From the NCBI GenBank assembly GCA_012797725.1, contig JAAZON010000341.1, forward strand, positions 1 to 13,787: a stretch of 13,787 nucleotides of DNA, given 5' to 3'. A program made the position numbers and the translations under genes. This DNA is from SAR324 cluster bacterium (GTDB lineage Bacteria; Bdellovibrionota; UBA2361; JAAZON01). Under the pieces are notes generated by a model. The model did no database searches and was not told the DNA's origin. It saw only the letters and a list, made by a program, of their open reading frames with translations. Shown in pieces: positions 1 through 8,412 of the stretch. The number at the start of each line of letters is the position of its first letter. Position 1 is the first letter of the stretch.

Positions 1-3000
1 ATGAGTTGACAACCGTTGCAAACCCCTAGAGATAAGGTGTCGTCTCTTTCCATGAAACGTCTTATGGCTCCATAAGCTCTGTCGTTGTACAACAAAGCTC
101 CAGCCCAACCCCTTCCCGCGCCAAGGACATCGCTATTAGAAAAGCCCCCAGGGAAAACAATAAAGTTTATATCATCTAAGGTTTCTCGTCCTGACATCAA
201 GTCACTTACTGTCACATCTTTAACATCAAAACCCGCTGCAAACATCGAGAAAGCCATTTCTCTGTCACCATTAGTGCCCTTTTCACGGATAATTGCCGCA
301 CGGAGTCCGGACAAAGTCTTTCTTTCGAAATCCACCCCATAATCTTTTGCGGCGCCAGTAAAATCCTTGGGGAACTTGAATTTTAGAGGGTGCTTGTCAA
401 AATTCTTGAAGCGCTCGTCAGCTTTTTTATTTTTTGTCTGCATTGCGTCAAATAACGCAGATGGCTGAAACCATGCCCTACGCAATTCTGCAAGCGGTTT
501 ATTAAAAGACAAGGCTCCGGCTTCAAGCTCGACAAAAGGACTGCCCTGGACTCGGGCAATTTCCATGACGTCAAGCTCAGATTCCTTGAAAAGCTTTATT
601 AATTGGGTCTTTTGATTTTCAAAAACCTGAAGAATGACCGCAGGCTTTTCACAAAAGAGAAAAGAAGCTGGATCAGAAACTTCGTTGATTGATATACGAA
701 TTCCAAGATCTCCGGCAAAGGCCATTTCACAAAGAGCTGAAATAACACCGCCAGAAGATACATCGTGACCAGCCAATATTTTTTCTTCGCGTAAAAGCTT
801 CTGAATCAGGGAAAAGCCCTTAGCGAATTTGTTGAGATCCTTGACCTTAGGCACTTCGCTTCCAAGTTCTCCAAGAGTTTGTGAAAGCGCCGAGCCTCCC
901 AAAGGACATTCCTTGATACCACTTAAATTGACATATAGTATTGCGCTTTCAAGAATGGGTTTCAGATCGGGGCTTATATAGTTTAGGAAATTATCAGTCT
1001 CAGCAGCCGCGCTGATTATTACAGTCCCCGGAGCGTTCACCTCAGTTCCTTCTTTGTATTTCTGCGTCATGGATAAGGAATCTTTACCGGTTGGAACCGG
1101 AATACCCAAACTTATTGCGGCATTCGATAACGCCTCAACAGCATCATACAAACGAGCGTCTTCTCCGGGGCGTTTTGCAGGCCACATCCAATTTGCGCTT
1201 AAGGCTACAGAACTGAGCCCATTCTTAAGAGGAGTCCAAACTATATTAGTCAATGATTCAAGCAGACTAAGGACGGCTCCGGCCTGAGAATCAATTAATC
1301 CCACGATTGGCGCGTGACCAATTGCTGTCGCAATACCGCGGCCTGAAGAGTAGTCAAGAGCAGCTATTCCAAGATTTGCAAGTGGCAGTTGAAGCTGTCC
1401 CACACATTGTTGGGCAGCGACTCTCCCACTAACACTCCTATCAACTTTATTCGTGAGCCAATCTTTTGAGCCAACACCTTCTAGAGACAAGACATTCAAA
1501 AAGGCTTTTAGGAATTCCTCACCAGTCTTTGGATTGAATTGAAGTGTATTACGCTCAAGGTTTAGTGAGGTATCCTCAATAACAGTTTTTGGAGAGCTTC
1601 CCAGTAGAAGTTCAAGGGGAAGAGCTACTGGTTGCGATCCATCAGCATCTTGAAAGATAATCATCTTTGAATCGTCAATTTCGCCAATTACATATAATGG
1701 CGCTCGTTCTCTTTCCGCGATTTTCTCAATCACTCCAAGCATGTTTTCGGGCACAACAAGTCCCATTCGTTCCTGGGATTCGTTACATATTATTTCTCTA
1801 ATTGACAGTGTCTTGTCTCCAACAGGAAGGGCTTTAATATGTATTGTGCCTCCGGATGGCTCAATTAGCTCGGTGAGGCAGTTCATGTGCCCACCAGCCC
1901 CATGATCGTGCACTAATACTATCGGATTATTGTTCATTTCCGCTAGCGCACGGATTACATTGTAGACCCGTTTCTGCATCTCAGCGTTTGCACGCTGAAC
2001 AGCACTTAATTCAATTTCTTGTGAGTATTGTCCTCCCCCTACTGAACTGACTGAGCCCCCAGCCATTCCAATTCGATAGTTGTCACCGCCTAGGAGCACA
2101 ACCTTCTGCCCTTTTTCCCCCTGGTCCTTCAATGCGTGTTTTGTGTTGGCATACCCAACACCGCCTGCGAGCATAATGCAGCGATCATAAGCGCACAGCT
2201 GTTTGGCATTCATGCCTTCAAATGTGAGAAGAGACCCTGCAATAAGAGGTTGGCCAAACTTGTTTCCAAAATCTGAAGCGCCATTTGAGGCTTTGATGAG
2301 TATTTGCGCTGGTGTCTGGTACTTCCACTTTCTTGCTGGGATTTTGTTTTGATAAGAAAGTGCACGTGCTCCTTCGATTCGAGGATATGATGTCATATAG
2401 ACAGCAGTTCCAACAAGAGGAATCGAGCCCTTGCCACCTGCCATACGGTCTCTAATTTCTCCACCACTTCCAGTTGAAGCACCGCTAAAAGGTTCGACAG
2501 TAGTAGGGAAATTATGTGTTTCAGCTTTAAGCGAGAGCACAGATTCAATTGCCTGAATTCGAAAATAACTGGGGCGAGTTGGATCTTCAGGTGCGAATTG
2601 AATCAATTTAGGCCCTTTCAAAAACGCCACATTATCTTTATATGCAGATATCAAATTTTCCGGAGATTTTGCGGAGCTTTCCTTAATTAACTGGAAAAGG
2701 CTCTTTTCCTTTTTCTTTCCATCAATGATAAAAGTTCCATTAAAAATCTTATGACGACAGTGTTCAGAATTAACCTGAGCGAAACCAAACAATTCTGAAT
2801 CAGTGAAGCAACGCCCAAGTTTCTTGCTTGTTTTCTCAAGATATTCAATTTCTTCAGATGAGAGCGCTAACCCTTCTTTCTTGTTGAATTCCACAATGTC
2901 TTTTACAAAGAAGCTGGGCTCAGGCCTTCTTTCAACAAGAAGTGAATTTCTATCAAGTCCATAGTAAACGGATTGCGTCATGGGGTCCACTGAACTAAGT

Positions 3001-3263
3001 TCTGATTCTTCAATAGGTTCGAATCTCTCAATACGCACAATACCATTTATTCCAACGTTTTTTGCGATCTCACTGGCGTTTGTTGACCAAGGACTAACAA
3101 GTTCTTTTCTGGGTCCAACAAAGAGTCCTTTGACAGAATTCGTTGAAAGCAGCGCTGCACCCAAGAGCCACTCAAGGTGTTTTATGTTTGTGGAGCTTAA
3201 TTCGATTTCACTTTCAACCAGAAAAATGTCTCGAATCCCGGAGAAAATACTAGTTGTGTTCAT
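1..3263 (-). CDS. purL: Phosphoribosylformylglycinamidine synthase, long single-chain form (C-terminus beyond window)
   Basis: This enzyme makes FGAM from FGAR, glutamine and ATP in cytosolic purine synthesis. The frame is open for 1087 codons from ATG at 3263-3261 and runs off position 1. Visible landmarks are an N-terminal PurS-like part; the linker motif QVNSEHCRHKIF; the ATP/FGAR-binding motif KAETHNFPTTVEPF (His near residue 250); the second motif VHDHGAGGHMN; and a C-terminal glutaminase domain from about residue 985, with the nucleophile motif GVCNGCQ (Cys1082) at the very edge. About 150 residues should be missing. The N-terminal stretches FVGPRKELVSPWSTNA and GLALSSEEIEYLEK are very close to my memory of the roughly 1230-residue Bacteroidetes enzymes rather than the longer gamma-proteobacterial ones. 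No frameshift was found. The ribosome site is weak (GGAAG about 7 bases before ATG). It is divergent from the ABC operon. Confidence 0.97.
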   Translation of the reverse strand, partial: MNTTSIFSGIRDIFLVESEIELSSTNIKHLEWLLGAALLSTNSVKGLFVGPRKELVSPWSTNASEIAKNVGINGIVRIERFEPIEESELSSVDPMTQSVYYGLDRNSLLVERRPEPSFFVKDIVEFNKKEGLALSSEEIEYLEKTSKKLGRCFTDSELFGFAQVNSEHCRHKIFNGTFIIDGKKKEKSLFQLIKESSAKSPENLISAYKDNVAFLKGPKLIQFAPEDPTRPSYFRIQAIESVLSLKAETHNFPTTVEPFSGASTGSGGEIRDRMAGGKGSIPLVGTAVYMTSYPRIEGARALSYQNKIPARKWKYQTPAQILIKASNGASDFGNKFGQPLIAGSLLTFEGMNAKQLCAYDRCIMLAGGVGYANTKHALKDQGEKGQKVVLLGGDNYRIGMAGGSVSSVGGGQYSQEIELSAVQRANAEMQKRVYNVIRALAEMNNNPIVLVHDHGAGGHMNCLTELIEPSGGTIHIKALPVGDKTLSIREIICNESQERMGLVVPENMLGVIEKIAERERAPLYVIGEIDDSKMIIFQDADGSQPVALPLELLLGSSPKTVIEDTSLNLERNTLQFNPKTGEEFLKAFLNVLSLEGVGSKDWLTNKVDRSVSGRVAAQQCVGQLQLPLANLGIAALDYSSGRGIATAIGHAPIVGLIDSQAGAVLSLLESLTNIVWTPLKNGLSSVALSANWMWPAKRPGEDARLYDAVEALSNAAISLGIPVPTGKDSLSMTQKYKEGTEVNAPGTVIISAAAETDNFLNYISPDLKPILESAILYVNLSGIKECPLGGSALSQTLGELGSEVPKVKDLNKFAKGFSLIQKLLREEKILAGHDVSSGGVISALCEMAFAGDLGIRISINEVSDPASFLFCEKPAVILQVFENQKTQLIKLFKESELDVMEIARVQGSPFVELEAGALSFNKPLAELRRAWFQPSALFDAMQTKNKKADERFKNFDKHPLKFKFPKDFTGAAKDYGVDFERKTLSGLRAAIIREKGTNGDREMAFSMFAAGFDVKDVTVSDLMSGRETLDDINFIVFPGGFSNSDVLGAGRGWAGALLYNDRAYGAIRRFMERDDTLSLGVCNGCQL

Positions 3264-3317
3264 TATTTTGCTTCCAAGCTTAAAGGCAGACCAGTGTAAT
3301 ATAGAAGGAATGGCTGA

Positions 3318-3345
3318 ACTATAGCAGTTTATTCTGTTCCCTCAA
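3318..3345 (-). promoter_or_regulatory. Candidate sigma70-type promoter for purL
   Basis: Read on the minus strand, TTGAGG (3345-3340) is followed after 16 bases by TATAGT (3323-3318). This lies about 55 bases upstream of the purL start codon. The -10 matches the consensus at 5 of 6 positions and the -35 at 4 of 6. The position and direction fit purL. It is a by-eye match only. Confidence 0.4.
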
Positions 3346-3417
3346 AGTGGAGCCAGAATCGAGGCGATTTACTATTCTTAAGTTCAAAATTTCGAGCAAA
3401 GGTCAGGCTTGTTTTAG

Positions 3418-3429
3418 GAGTCATGACTC
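3418..3429. repeat. Perfect 12-bp palindrome between purL and the ABC operon
   Basis: GAGTCATGACTC is identical to its own reverse complement. It sits in the divergent intergenic region, upstream of both candidate promoters. It could be an operator for a dimeric regulator, but no regulator gene lies nearby. Chance occurrence is possible at this length. Confidence 0.35.
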
Positions 3430-3490
3430 ATGTGAGGAGTGTTTTAATTGAGTGCCCTTGCGCTCTTTTTGTTATTGAATATTATAGTTT

Positions 3491-3509
3491 CCGTAATAGT
3501 AGCTTACGG
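3491..3509. repeat. Inverted repeat CCGTAA-N7-TTACGG just upstream of the ABC operon promoter
   Basis: The two 6-base arms are perfect (3491-3496 and 3504-3509) with a 7-base spacer. The repeat ends 9 bases before the candidate -35 box at 3519. This placement suits an activator site or a small hairpin. There is no following T-run, so a terminator is unlikely. Confidence 0.35.
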
Positions 3510-3518
3510 GGTATATAC

Positions 3519-3546
3519 TTGACGCTCCTGGTTTTTTAGCTATTAA
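3519..3546 (+). promoter_or_regulatory. Candidate sigma70-type promoter of the gldAFG-DUF4340 operon
   Basis: TTGACG (3519-3524) is followed after 16 bases by TATTAA (3541-3546), or after 17 bases by ATTAAT. The -35 is 5 of 6 to consensus and the -10 is 4 of 6. It lies about 90 bases before the first gene of the operon and is the best match in this spacer on the plus strand. Confidence 0.4.
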
Positions 3547-3637
3547 TTAAGAACTAAAGTTGGGTTGAGACTCGGATTCTTGGAGGCTGAAGCGAGAAAA
3601 TTTGAGTTTCTTTTAATTTCAAATGAAGCAAAGGCAT

Positions 3638-4348
3638 ATGATTACGGTTCAAAATCTTGCAAAACGCTATGGTGATGTGGAAGCCGTTCGCGGTCTTAGT
3701 TTTAAGGCGGCAAAAGGTGAAATAGTCGGTTTCTTAGGACCAAATGGTGCGGGTAAAACAACAACTCTTAGAATGCTAACAACTTATTTACCCCCAAGTG
3801 GTGGGACTGCGACAGTGGCTGGTTATGACATAATTTCCCAGGCCGACGAGGTGCGAAAGCACATAGGATATCTACCGGAGAATCCGCCTTTATACGGAGA
3901 AATGACCATTACTGAGTACCTTAGATTTGTTGCACGTATTAAAGGTGTAGCTGCCAGACAAATAAATGAGAAAGTGGAAGAAGCCATTGAAAAGTGCTTT
4001 ATAAAGGATGTTCGAAATCGTCTTTGCCAGCATTTGTCAAGAGGCTTTAGACAGAGAGTAGGGTTGGCTCAGGCCTTGATTCACGATCCTGCTGTGTTGA
4101 TTCTAGATGAGCCTACTAGCGGTCTCGATCCAAAACAAATCATAGACATTAGGCGTATGATTTCAAATCTCGCGAAAGAACACACTGTAATATTGAGCAC
4201 TCACATTTTGCCAGAGGTTCAAACTGTGTGCCAGAAAGTTGTGATAATAAACGGAGGTACCATTGCTTTGGAAGCAATGCTCTCAGAACTCCATAAGCCA
4301 CTCGAAGAAGTATTTCTTGAGTGCTTGAAAAGCGAAAATCTAAATTGA
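3638..4348 (+). CDS. gldA: ABC transporter ATP-binding protein, GldA/ABC-2 type
   Basis: This is the ATPase of an ABC-2 exporter-like complex with the two genes that follow. Visible motifs are Walker A GPNGAGKT (residues 34-41), the GYLPENPPLY Q-loop region typical of GldA/NosF relatives, signature LSRGFRQRVG, Walker B LILDEP (154-159) and H-loop His189. An upstream in-frame ATG at 3623 has no ribosome site, whereas ATG 3638 is preceded by AAAGG, so I start there (236 residues). Relatives are usually about 300 residues. Here the sequence passes directly from LSELHK to the terminal PLEEVFLECL motif, so the usual variable region of roughly 60-70 residues is absent. The GAGG overlapping the stop codon is the ribosome site for the next gene. 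It is an ABC ATPase for certain; the GldA name rests on operon context. Confidence 0.93.
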   Translation: MITVQNLAKRYGDVEAVRGLSFKAAKGEIVGFLGPNGAGKTTTLRMLTTYLPPSGGTATVAGYDIISQADEVRKHIGYLPENPPLYGEMTITEYLRFVARIKGVAARQINEKVEEAIEKCFIKDVRNRLCQHLSRGFRQRVGLAQALIHDPAVLILDEPTSGLDPKQIIDIRRMISNLAKEHTVILSTHILPEVQTVCQKVVIINGGTIALEAMLSELHKPLEEVFLECLKSENLN

Positions 4349-4358
4349 GGACTAAGCT

Positions 4359-5132
4359 ATGAGAAATGCACTTGCAATATGCAGACGTGAATTGCTTTCT
4401 TTCTTTGTTTCTCCAATCGCATATTTCGTGATTACGGGGTTCTTGTTGCTGGCTGCTTATTTCTTCTTTGTCTTGCTAGCACAGTTCAATGTTTTTTTGT
4501 TCCAATATAGGCAAATGCAGTTTATGGGTGGGGGATCGGCCCCCAACTTAAATCAATGGGTAATAGAACCTTACTACCATACTTTAGTTGTAGTTTTGGT
4601 TTTTCTGATCCCACTTTTGACAATGCGAATCTTTGCCGAAGAGAAGAAGAGGGGAACTTTTGAACTTTTAGTTACTTCTCCTTTGTCAGTGGGGGAAATT
4701 GTTTTTGGCAAATTCCTAAGCGTTGCAGTAGTTATTGTCATAATGATGCTTCTTATTTTTGCATTCCCCCTACTCCTATGCATTGCTGGTAATCCAGAGA
4801 TCTATCCTGTGTTGAGTGGTCTTTTGGGAATAGTTCTTTGTGCCCTTGGTTTTGCTGCAATAGGGATGGCGGTATCGTCTTTCACAGAAAACCAAATAGT
4901 GGCTGGTGTTAGCGCAATGGTGGCATTACTTCTTCTATATGTCATTCATTCTCCTGCACAATCGTTGGGGGGTATTGGCGCTGAAATACTTACTAACATG
5001 TCGCCGGTGATGCAGATTCGGGATCTAATCCGAGGAGTTATTTCCTTAAAAGCTGTGGTCTATTTTGTTAGTTTAATTTCAGTGGGTCTTTTTCTTTCAC
5101 TTAGGGCGCTTGAAGCCCATCGCTGGCGCTGA
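4359..5132 (+). CDS. gldF: ABC-2 type permease, GldF-like
   Basis: This is an inner-membrane permease partner of the preceding ATPase, 257 residues with about six predicted helices (near 19-43, 72-92, 114-138, 147-170, 176-197 and 226-248). The cytoplasmic coupling segment carries the family motif MRIFAEEKKRGTFELL, followed by TSPLSVGEIVFGKFL, which I associate with GldF and other ABC-2 permeases that work with a GldG-type protein. A loop after helix 1 contains a Gly-rich stretch (MGGGSAPN). The ATG is 10 bases after the ATPase stop with GAGG 8 bases upstream, so translation is probably coupled. GldF was defined in gliding Bacteroidetes, but this operon type is widespread in non-gliding bacteria, so gliding should not be assumed. 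The substrate is unknown. Confidence 0.92.
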   Translation: MRNALAICRRELLSFFVSPIAYFVITGFLLLAAYFFFVLLAQFNVFLFQYRQMQFMGGGSAPNLNQWVIEPYYHTLVVVLVFLIPLLTMRIFAEEKKRGTFELLVTSPLSVGEIVFGKFLSVAVVIVIMMLLIFAFPLLLCIAGNPEIYPVLSGLLGIVLCALGFAAIGMAVSSFTENQIVAGVSAMVALLLLYVIHSPAQSLGGIGAEILTNMSPVMQIRDLIRGVISLKAVVYFVSLISVGLFLSLRALEAHRWR

Positions 5133-5172
5133 AACAGGACTATTAGAGGTGTGTTGAGATAAGGGTGTGCTT

Positions 5173-6789
5173 ATGAAGAGTGACAAAATCCATTTCGCCG
5201 GTATTGCTGGTGTTATTGTATTCCTTTTCGGTGTGATTGGAGCTTTTATTGTTGGGTTTCAAGGAGCGGGGATAATACTTCCAGCTGTGCATTTGTGCAT
5301 TGGCGCTGGACTTGTGATTTTTTGGTTCTTTGCGCATGGCTTGTCCCATTGGCGTGGCACTAGTGAGGTGGTGCGAGGGCGAACGGCACGTTTTAGTGTA
5401 AATGCTATTACATACATAACCTTATTTCTTGGTGTTATCATTGCCGCAAATTATCTTGCTACTCGGCATGATAAGCGACTCGATTTAACAGAAGAAGGAA
5501 TATACAGCATTGCTGAGCAGTCAAAAACGGTGATCAAAAATTTGCAAGCTTCACTGAAAGTTGCAGTCTTTAAAGTCGCAAGTGGCCCTGAGCCAGAACG
5601 CATAAAAGATCTGCTTAATCTATACAAAAATGCCAATCCAAGTAAGTTCAGTTTTGAGATTATCGATCCCCAAGCCAAGCCTCATCTTGTTGAAAAGTAC
5701 GGAATGAAAACGGGAAGCTTTATTTACCTTGAATATGGCGATACCGATCCGAAAGCTATAAGTCGTCTGAATGATTTTTCAGAAGAAGCTCTTACAAATG
5801 CTATTATTAAACTTAGAAAGGGTGACGAGAAGAAGCTTTATTACGTGCAAGGGCATGGCGAACCTGACATTAAATCCAACAAACCGGGCGGCTTTGAGGA
5901 GTTTTCAAATGCTATCACTGACGAGCATATGAAGCTTGAGCCGCTAGTTCTCGCAACAAGTGACAAGATACCAGATGATGCGGCAGCTATAATTCTTAAC
6001 AGTCCGCGTAAGAGTTTTGTTTCACAAGAAAAGGAGATGTTAATTAAATATGTGGATGCCGGTGGTCGTCTGTTTATAGCCTATGATCCTCAGGTATCTA
6101 ATCCTGAGATTAAGGAGATAGCCAGTCATTTTGGAATAATTCTTGGTAACGATATCATAGTTGATATGGTGCAGCGACTCTTTGCGGGTCCGGCTCTTGG
6201 AGTTCAGCCGATAGTTCCATTAAATGGCACCCATAAAATTTTAGAGCGTTTTGGTGAAGGAGATGTTGCTATCTTCAATATGACCTCTTCAGTTAGAGTT
6301 GATGAAACCAATCAAGATGCGAAAAAGAACTGCCAGGAATTAATTAAGACCGGTCCAAATTCATGGGCAGAGACTAATCTTAAGGCTCTTCTGGATGCCG
6401 AGAATCCTTCAGCATCTAGAGATCCTGATGACATAACAGGGCCTGTTTCGGTGGCTGTTGTGTGTGAAAAGAGCCTGGAGAAGGCAAAGGCCGAAGGTGC
6501 AGAACCGTCATTTGACAAAGTCTCTAGAGTGGTAGTAGTGGGAGATTCTGATTGGTTCGCAAATGGCAATATCACTCAATATTCAGCGCGTGATCTGGTT
6601 TTAAACATTGTTAACTGGCTAGCTGGGGAAGAAGGAGGAATTTCCATTAGACCAAAACAGATGCGCTTTTCGGCTGCTCCAATCGAACGAAGTCAGTATA
6701 TGCTGATTTTCCTTGGCAGTTATGTAATTCCTGAGCTTATTCTTCTTGCTGGTCTCTATGTGTGGTGGCGAAGAAGAAACGGCAACTGA
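5173..6789 (+). CDS. gldG: GldG-like ABC transporter auxiliary protein
   Basis: This 538-residue membrane-anchored protein belongs to the GldG/ABC_transp_aux group. It has three N-terminal helices (about 7-30, 33-56 and 73-98), a large presumably periplasmic domain, and a C-terminal helix followed by the positive tail WWRRRNGN. After helix 3 comes the family-typical RLDLTEEGIYSIAEQSK, then an IDPQ motif, the conserved YYVQGHGEPDI and a GGRLFIAYDPQ segment. A GTG at 5167 is in frame, but AAGGG sits 8 bases before ATG 5173, so I prefer the latter. It lies about 40 bases after gldF and 19 bases before the DUF4340 gene. The domain is thought to work with the GldA-GldF transporter in the envelope; its exact role is not known. 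Confidence 0.9.
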   Translation: MKSDKIHFAGIAGVIVFLFGVIGAFIVGFQGAGIILPAVHLCIGAGLVIFWFFAHGLSHWRGTSEVVRGRTARFSVNAITYITLFLGVIIAANYLATRHDKRLDLTEEGIYSIAEQSKTVIKNLQASLKVAVFKVASGPEPERIKDLLNLYKNANPSKFSFEIIDPQAKPHLVEKYGMKTGSFIYLEYGDTDPKAISRLNDFSEEALTNAIIKLRKGDEKKLYYVQGHGEPDIKSNKPGGFEEFSNAITDEHMKLEPLVLATSDKIPDDAAAIILNSPRKSFVSQEKEMLIKYVDAGGRLFIAYDPQVSNPEIKEIASHFGIILGNDIIVDMVQRLFAGPALGVQPIVPLNGTHKILERFGEGDVAIFNMTSSVRVDETNQDAKKNCQELIKTGPNSWAETNLKALLDAENPSASRDPDDITGPVSVAVVCEKSLEKAKAEGAEPSFDKVSRVVVVGDSDWFANGNITQYSARDLVLNIVNWLAGEEGGISIRPKQMRFSAAPIERSQYMLIFLGSYVIPELILLAGLYVWWRRRNGN

Positions 6790-6808
6790 TAATTACTGGG
6801 AGGAATCG

Positions 6809-8275
6809 ATGACAGGAAAGAAGATGCTCGTGCTATTGCTAATTCTTCTCGGGGTTCTAGCTTATATATTTCTATACGAAATTCCTAAAAGCAAGGAGAA
6901 GGAAACAGCCGATCTTCTGCTAAAGGGGATTAAAGAAGAGCAAATTCAGCGTATCGAGATCACTAAAGGAGACCGAAGAGTCTCATTGTTGAATAAGAAC
7001 TACAAACCCGAGGTAACTTTTGGTAAGGAAGACAAAGAAAAAGATTCCGTCTCAAAGAACTCGGTTTGGGAACTTGGCAATAAAGCAGGAGCGGTACTCG
7101 ATACTAGTCTGGTTCAATCTTTGAGCACTGCTCTCCTTGATTTAAAACTTGATACTGCAATTCCCAAAGATGAGCTTGACTCAGATCTAGGAGTTTATGG
7201 TCTTCAGAATCCAGAAATGACCATAAAAATTGCTTACGCCAAAGGCGAGTTGGATCTTCGTCTTGGAAAGAAGAATGACTATGTGTTTAAAAGATACTTT
7301 CAAGTTAGTGGCAAAGAGGGTGTTTATTTGATTTCTGACTCTTTATTTACTGCTGCTGATAAGAATGAGCTCGACTTTAGAAAGAAAAATCTAGTAAGTT
7401 TTTCAGACTTTGAGGTCAAAAAACTGAATGTGTCTAAGGGTTCTTTGAAACTTGTTTTCGAGAAACAAGGAGATGAAGGTTGGAGGATCGTAGATCCGAT
7501 TCAAGCTACAGGTAGTTCAGAGAAGATTTCAGCACTATTAAGAGAAGTTAGGGATTATAAGGCAGAGGATTTCATAGATTTCTTGCAAAATGAGGCTGAT
7601 TCAGTATTAAAGCAAAACAGACTAGACCTGCCTGATTTGTCTGTGAGGATCGAGCGGGCAGAAGGAGCTGATGTCGTTCAGTTGTTAGCAAGTGAGGTGC
7701 AAGATTTAGCTGACGCTTCAAAGAAGACAACGGTATTTCGAGTGGATCAACTTCCATTTCTTGGTAAGATAAACAGAAGTGTCATAAGTCGGATTTCCAT
7801 GAACCCTATTGATTATAGGGAGAAAAAACTCTTTTCTTATGGAAGTGATGTCATAAAGAAGGCAGAAATCGAAAGAGCTGGACAAGAAAAGCTGGTATTA
7901 GAGCTAGAAAAAGAAGACTGGAAATTAGGGAGCGAAAAAGCTGATCAAGCTTTTGTGCAGCAGTTTTATAAAAATTTGAGCGATCTAGCGGCCATTTCAT
8001 TTGCTGATGAAGCTCAGAGTAAGAATTTTGGCTTTGATACGCCAACGCTTAAGATAACACTTTGGACGAATAAGTTTGAAAGTGATGAGAAACCCACTCC
8101 CATATCCTTGGTAGTGGGTGCTGAAACAGAGAACGGTTATTACGCATTTGCAAAAGATCCAAAGGAAGTCTTTGTGATCAGCAAAGAGGCTTTGAAAAAT
8201 ATTTCGCCTTCTCGCGAAACTTTATTGCCTGTAAAGACTGAGCCTACAGTGACGGTAAGTGTTAGTCCTAATTGA
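6809..8275 (+). CDS. DUF4340 domain-containing membrane-anchored protein
   Basis: The protein has 488 residues, one N-terminal helix (about 6-25) and a long charged extracytoplasmic part. It shows the DUF4340 pattern: DLGVYGLQNPEMTIKI followed by a LRLGKKNDY segment, an LISDSLF segment, then a partial repeat of the same fold further on (NFGFDTPTLKITLW, then LVVGAETENGYYAF and KEVFVISKEAL). Such proteins commonly sit directly after GldG genes and are presumed parts of the same ABC complex; the biochemical function is unknown. ATG 6809 has a strong GGGAGG ribosome site 5 bases upstream, so the longer frame from 6746, which would overlap gldG, is rejected. A degenerate copy of its last codons lies about 300 bases downstream. 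Confidence 0.88.
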   Translation: MTGKKMLVLLLILLGVLAYIFLYEIPKSKEKETADLLLKGIKEEQIQRIEITKGDRRVSLLNKNYKPEVTFGKEDKEKDSVSKNSVWELGNKAGAVLDTSLVQSLSTALLDLKLDTAIPKDELDSDLGVYGLQNPEMTIKIAYAKGELDLRLGKKNDYVFKRYFQVSGKEGVYLISDSLFTAADKNELDFRKKNLVSFSDFEVKKLNVSKGSLKLVFEKQGDEGWRIVDPIQATGSSEKISALLREVRDYKAEDFIDFLQNEADSVLKQNRLDLPDLSVRIERAEGADVVQLLASEVQDLADASKKTTVFRVDQLPFLGKINRSVISRISMNPIDYREKKLFSYGSDVIKKAEIERAGQEKLVLELEKEDWKLGSEKADQAFVQQFYKNLSDLAAISFADEAQSKNFGFDTPTLKITLWTNKFESDEKPTPISLVVGAETENGYYAFAKDPKEVFVISKEALKNISPSRETLLPVKTEPTVTVSVSPN

Positions 8276-8290
8276 GTTCGGTGTCTCCTA

Positions 8291-8313
8291 ATCCGCCTTC
8301 GCTGAAGGCGGAT
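8291..8313. repeat. Perfect 10-bp stem hairpin with 3-base loop after the DUF4340 gene
   Basis: The arms ATCCGCCTTC and GAAGGCGGAT are separated by GCT, starting 16 bases after the DUF4340 stop. It is the strongest hairpin in the window and far more GC-rich than its surroundings. No T-run follows on either strand, so it is not a classic intrinsic terminator. It may act as an mRNA 3' end or be a REP-like dispersed repeat. Confidence 0.6.
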
Positions 8314-8412
8314 CCGCGAAGTGGGGCTTAAATAGTGGTCATCTTTCTGAAATTTAAAGCTTGGAGGGGAAATCAACTTCACGTTGACGGCATTTAATGC
8401 TGGTTCTTTTAA

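Noticed and set aside
2980..3324. Plus-strand 114-codon frame across the purL start
   Set aside because: It lies mostly antisense to the conserved N-terminus of purL and has no motif or ribosome site; a shadow. The plus-strand frames at 85-342 and 1054-1287 are rejected for the same reason.
6746..6808. Upstream extension of the DUF4340 protein by 21 codons
   Set aside because: It would overlap the conserved C-terminal helix of the GldG-like protein and has no ribosome site, while ATG 6809 has a strong one and is followed directly by the membrane anchor.
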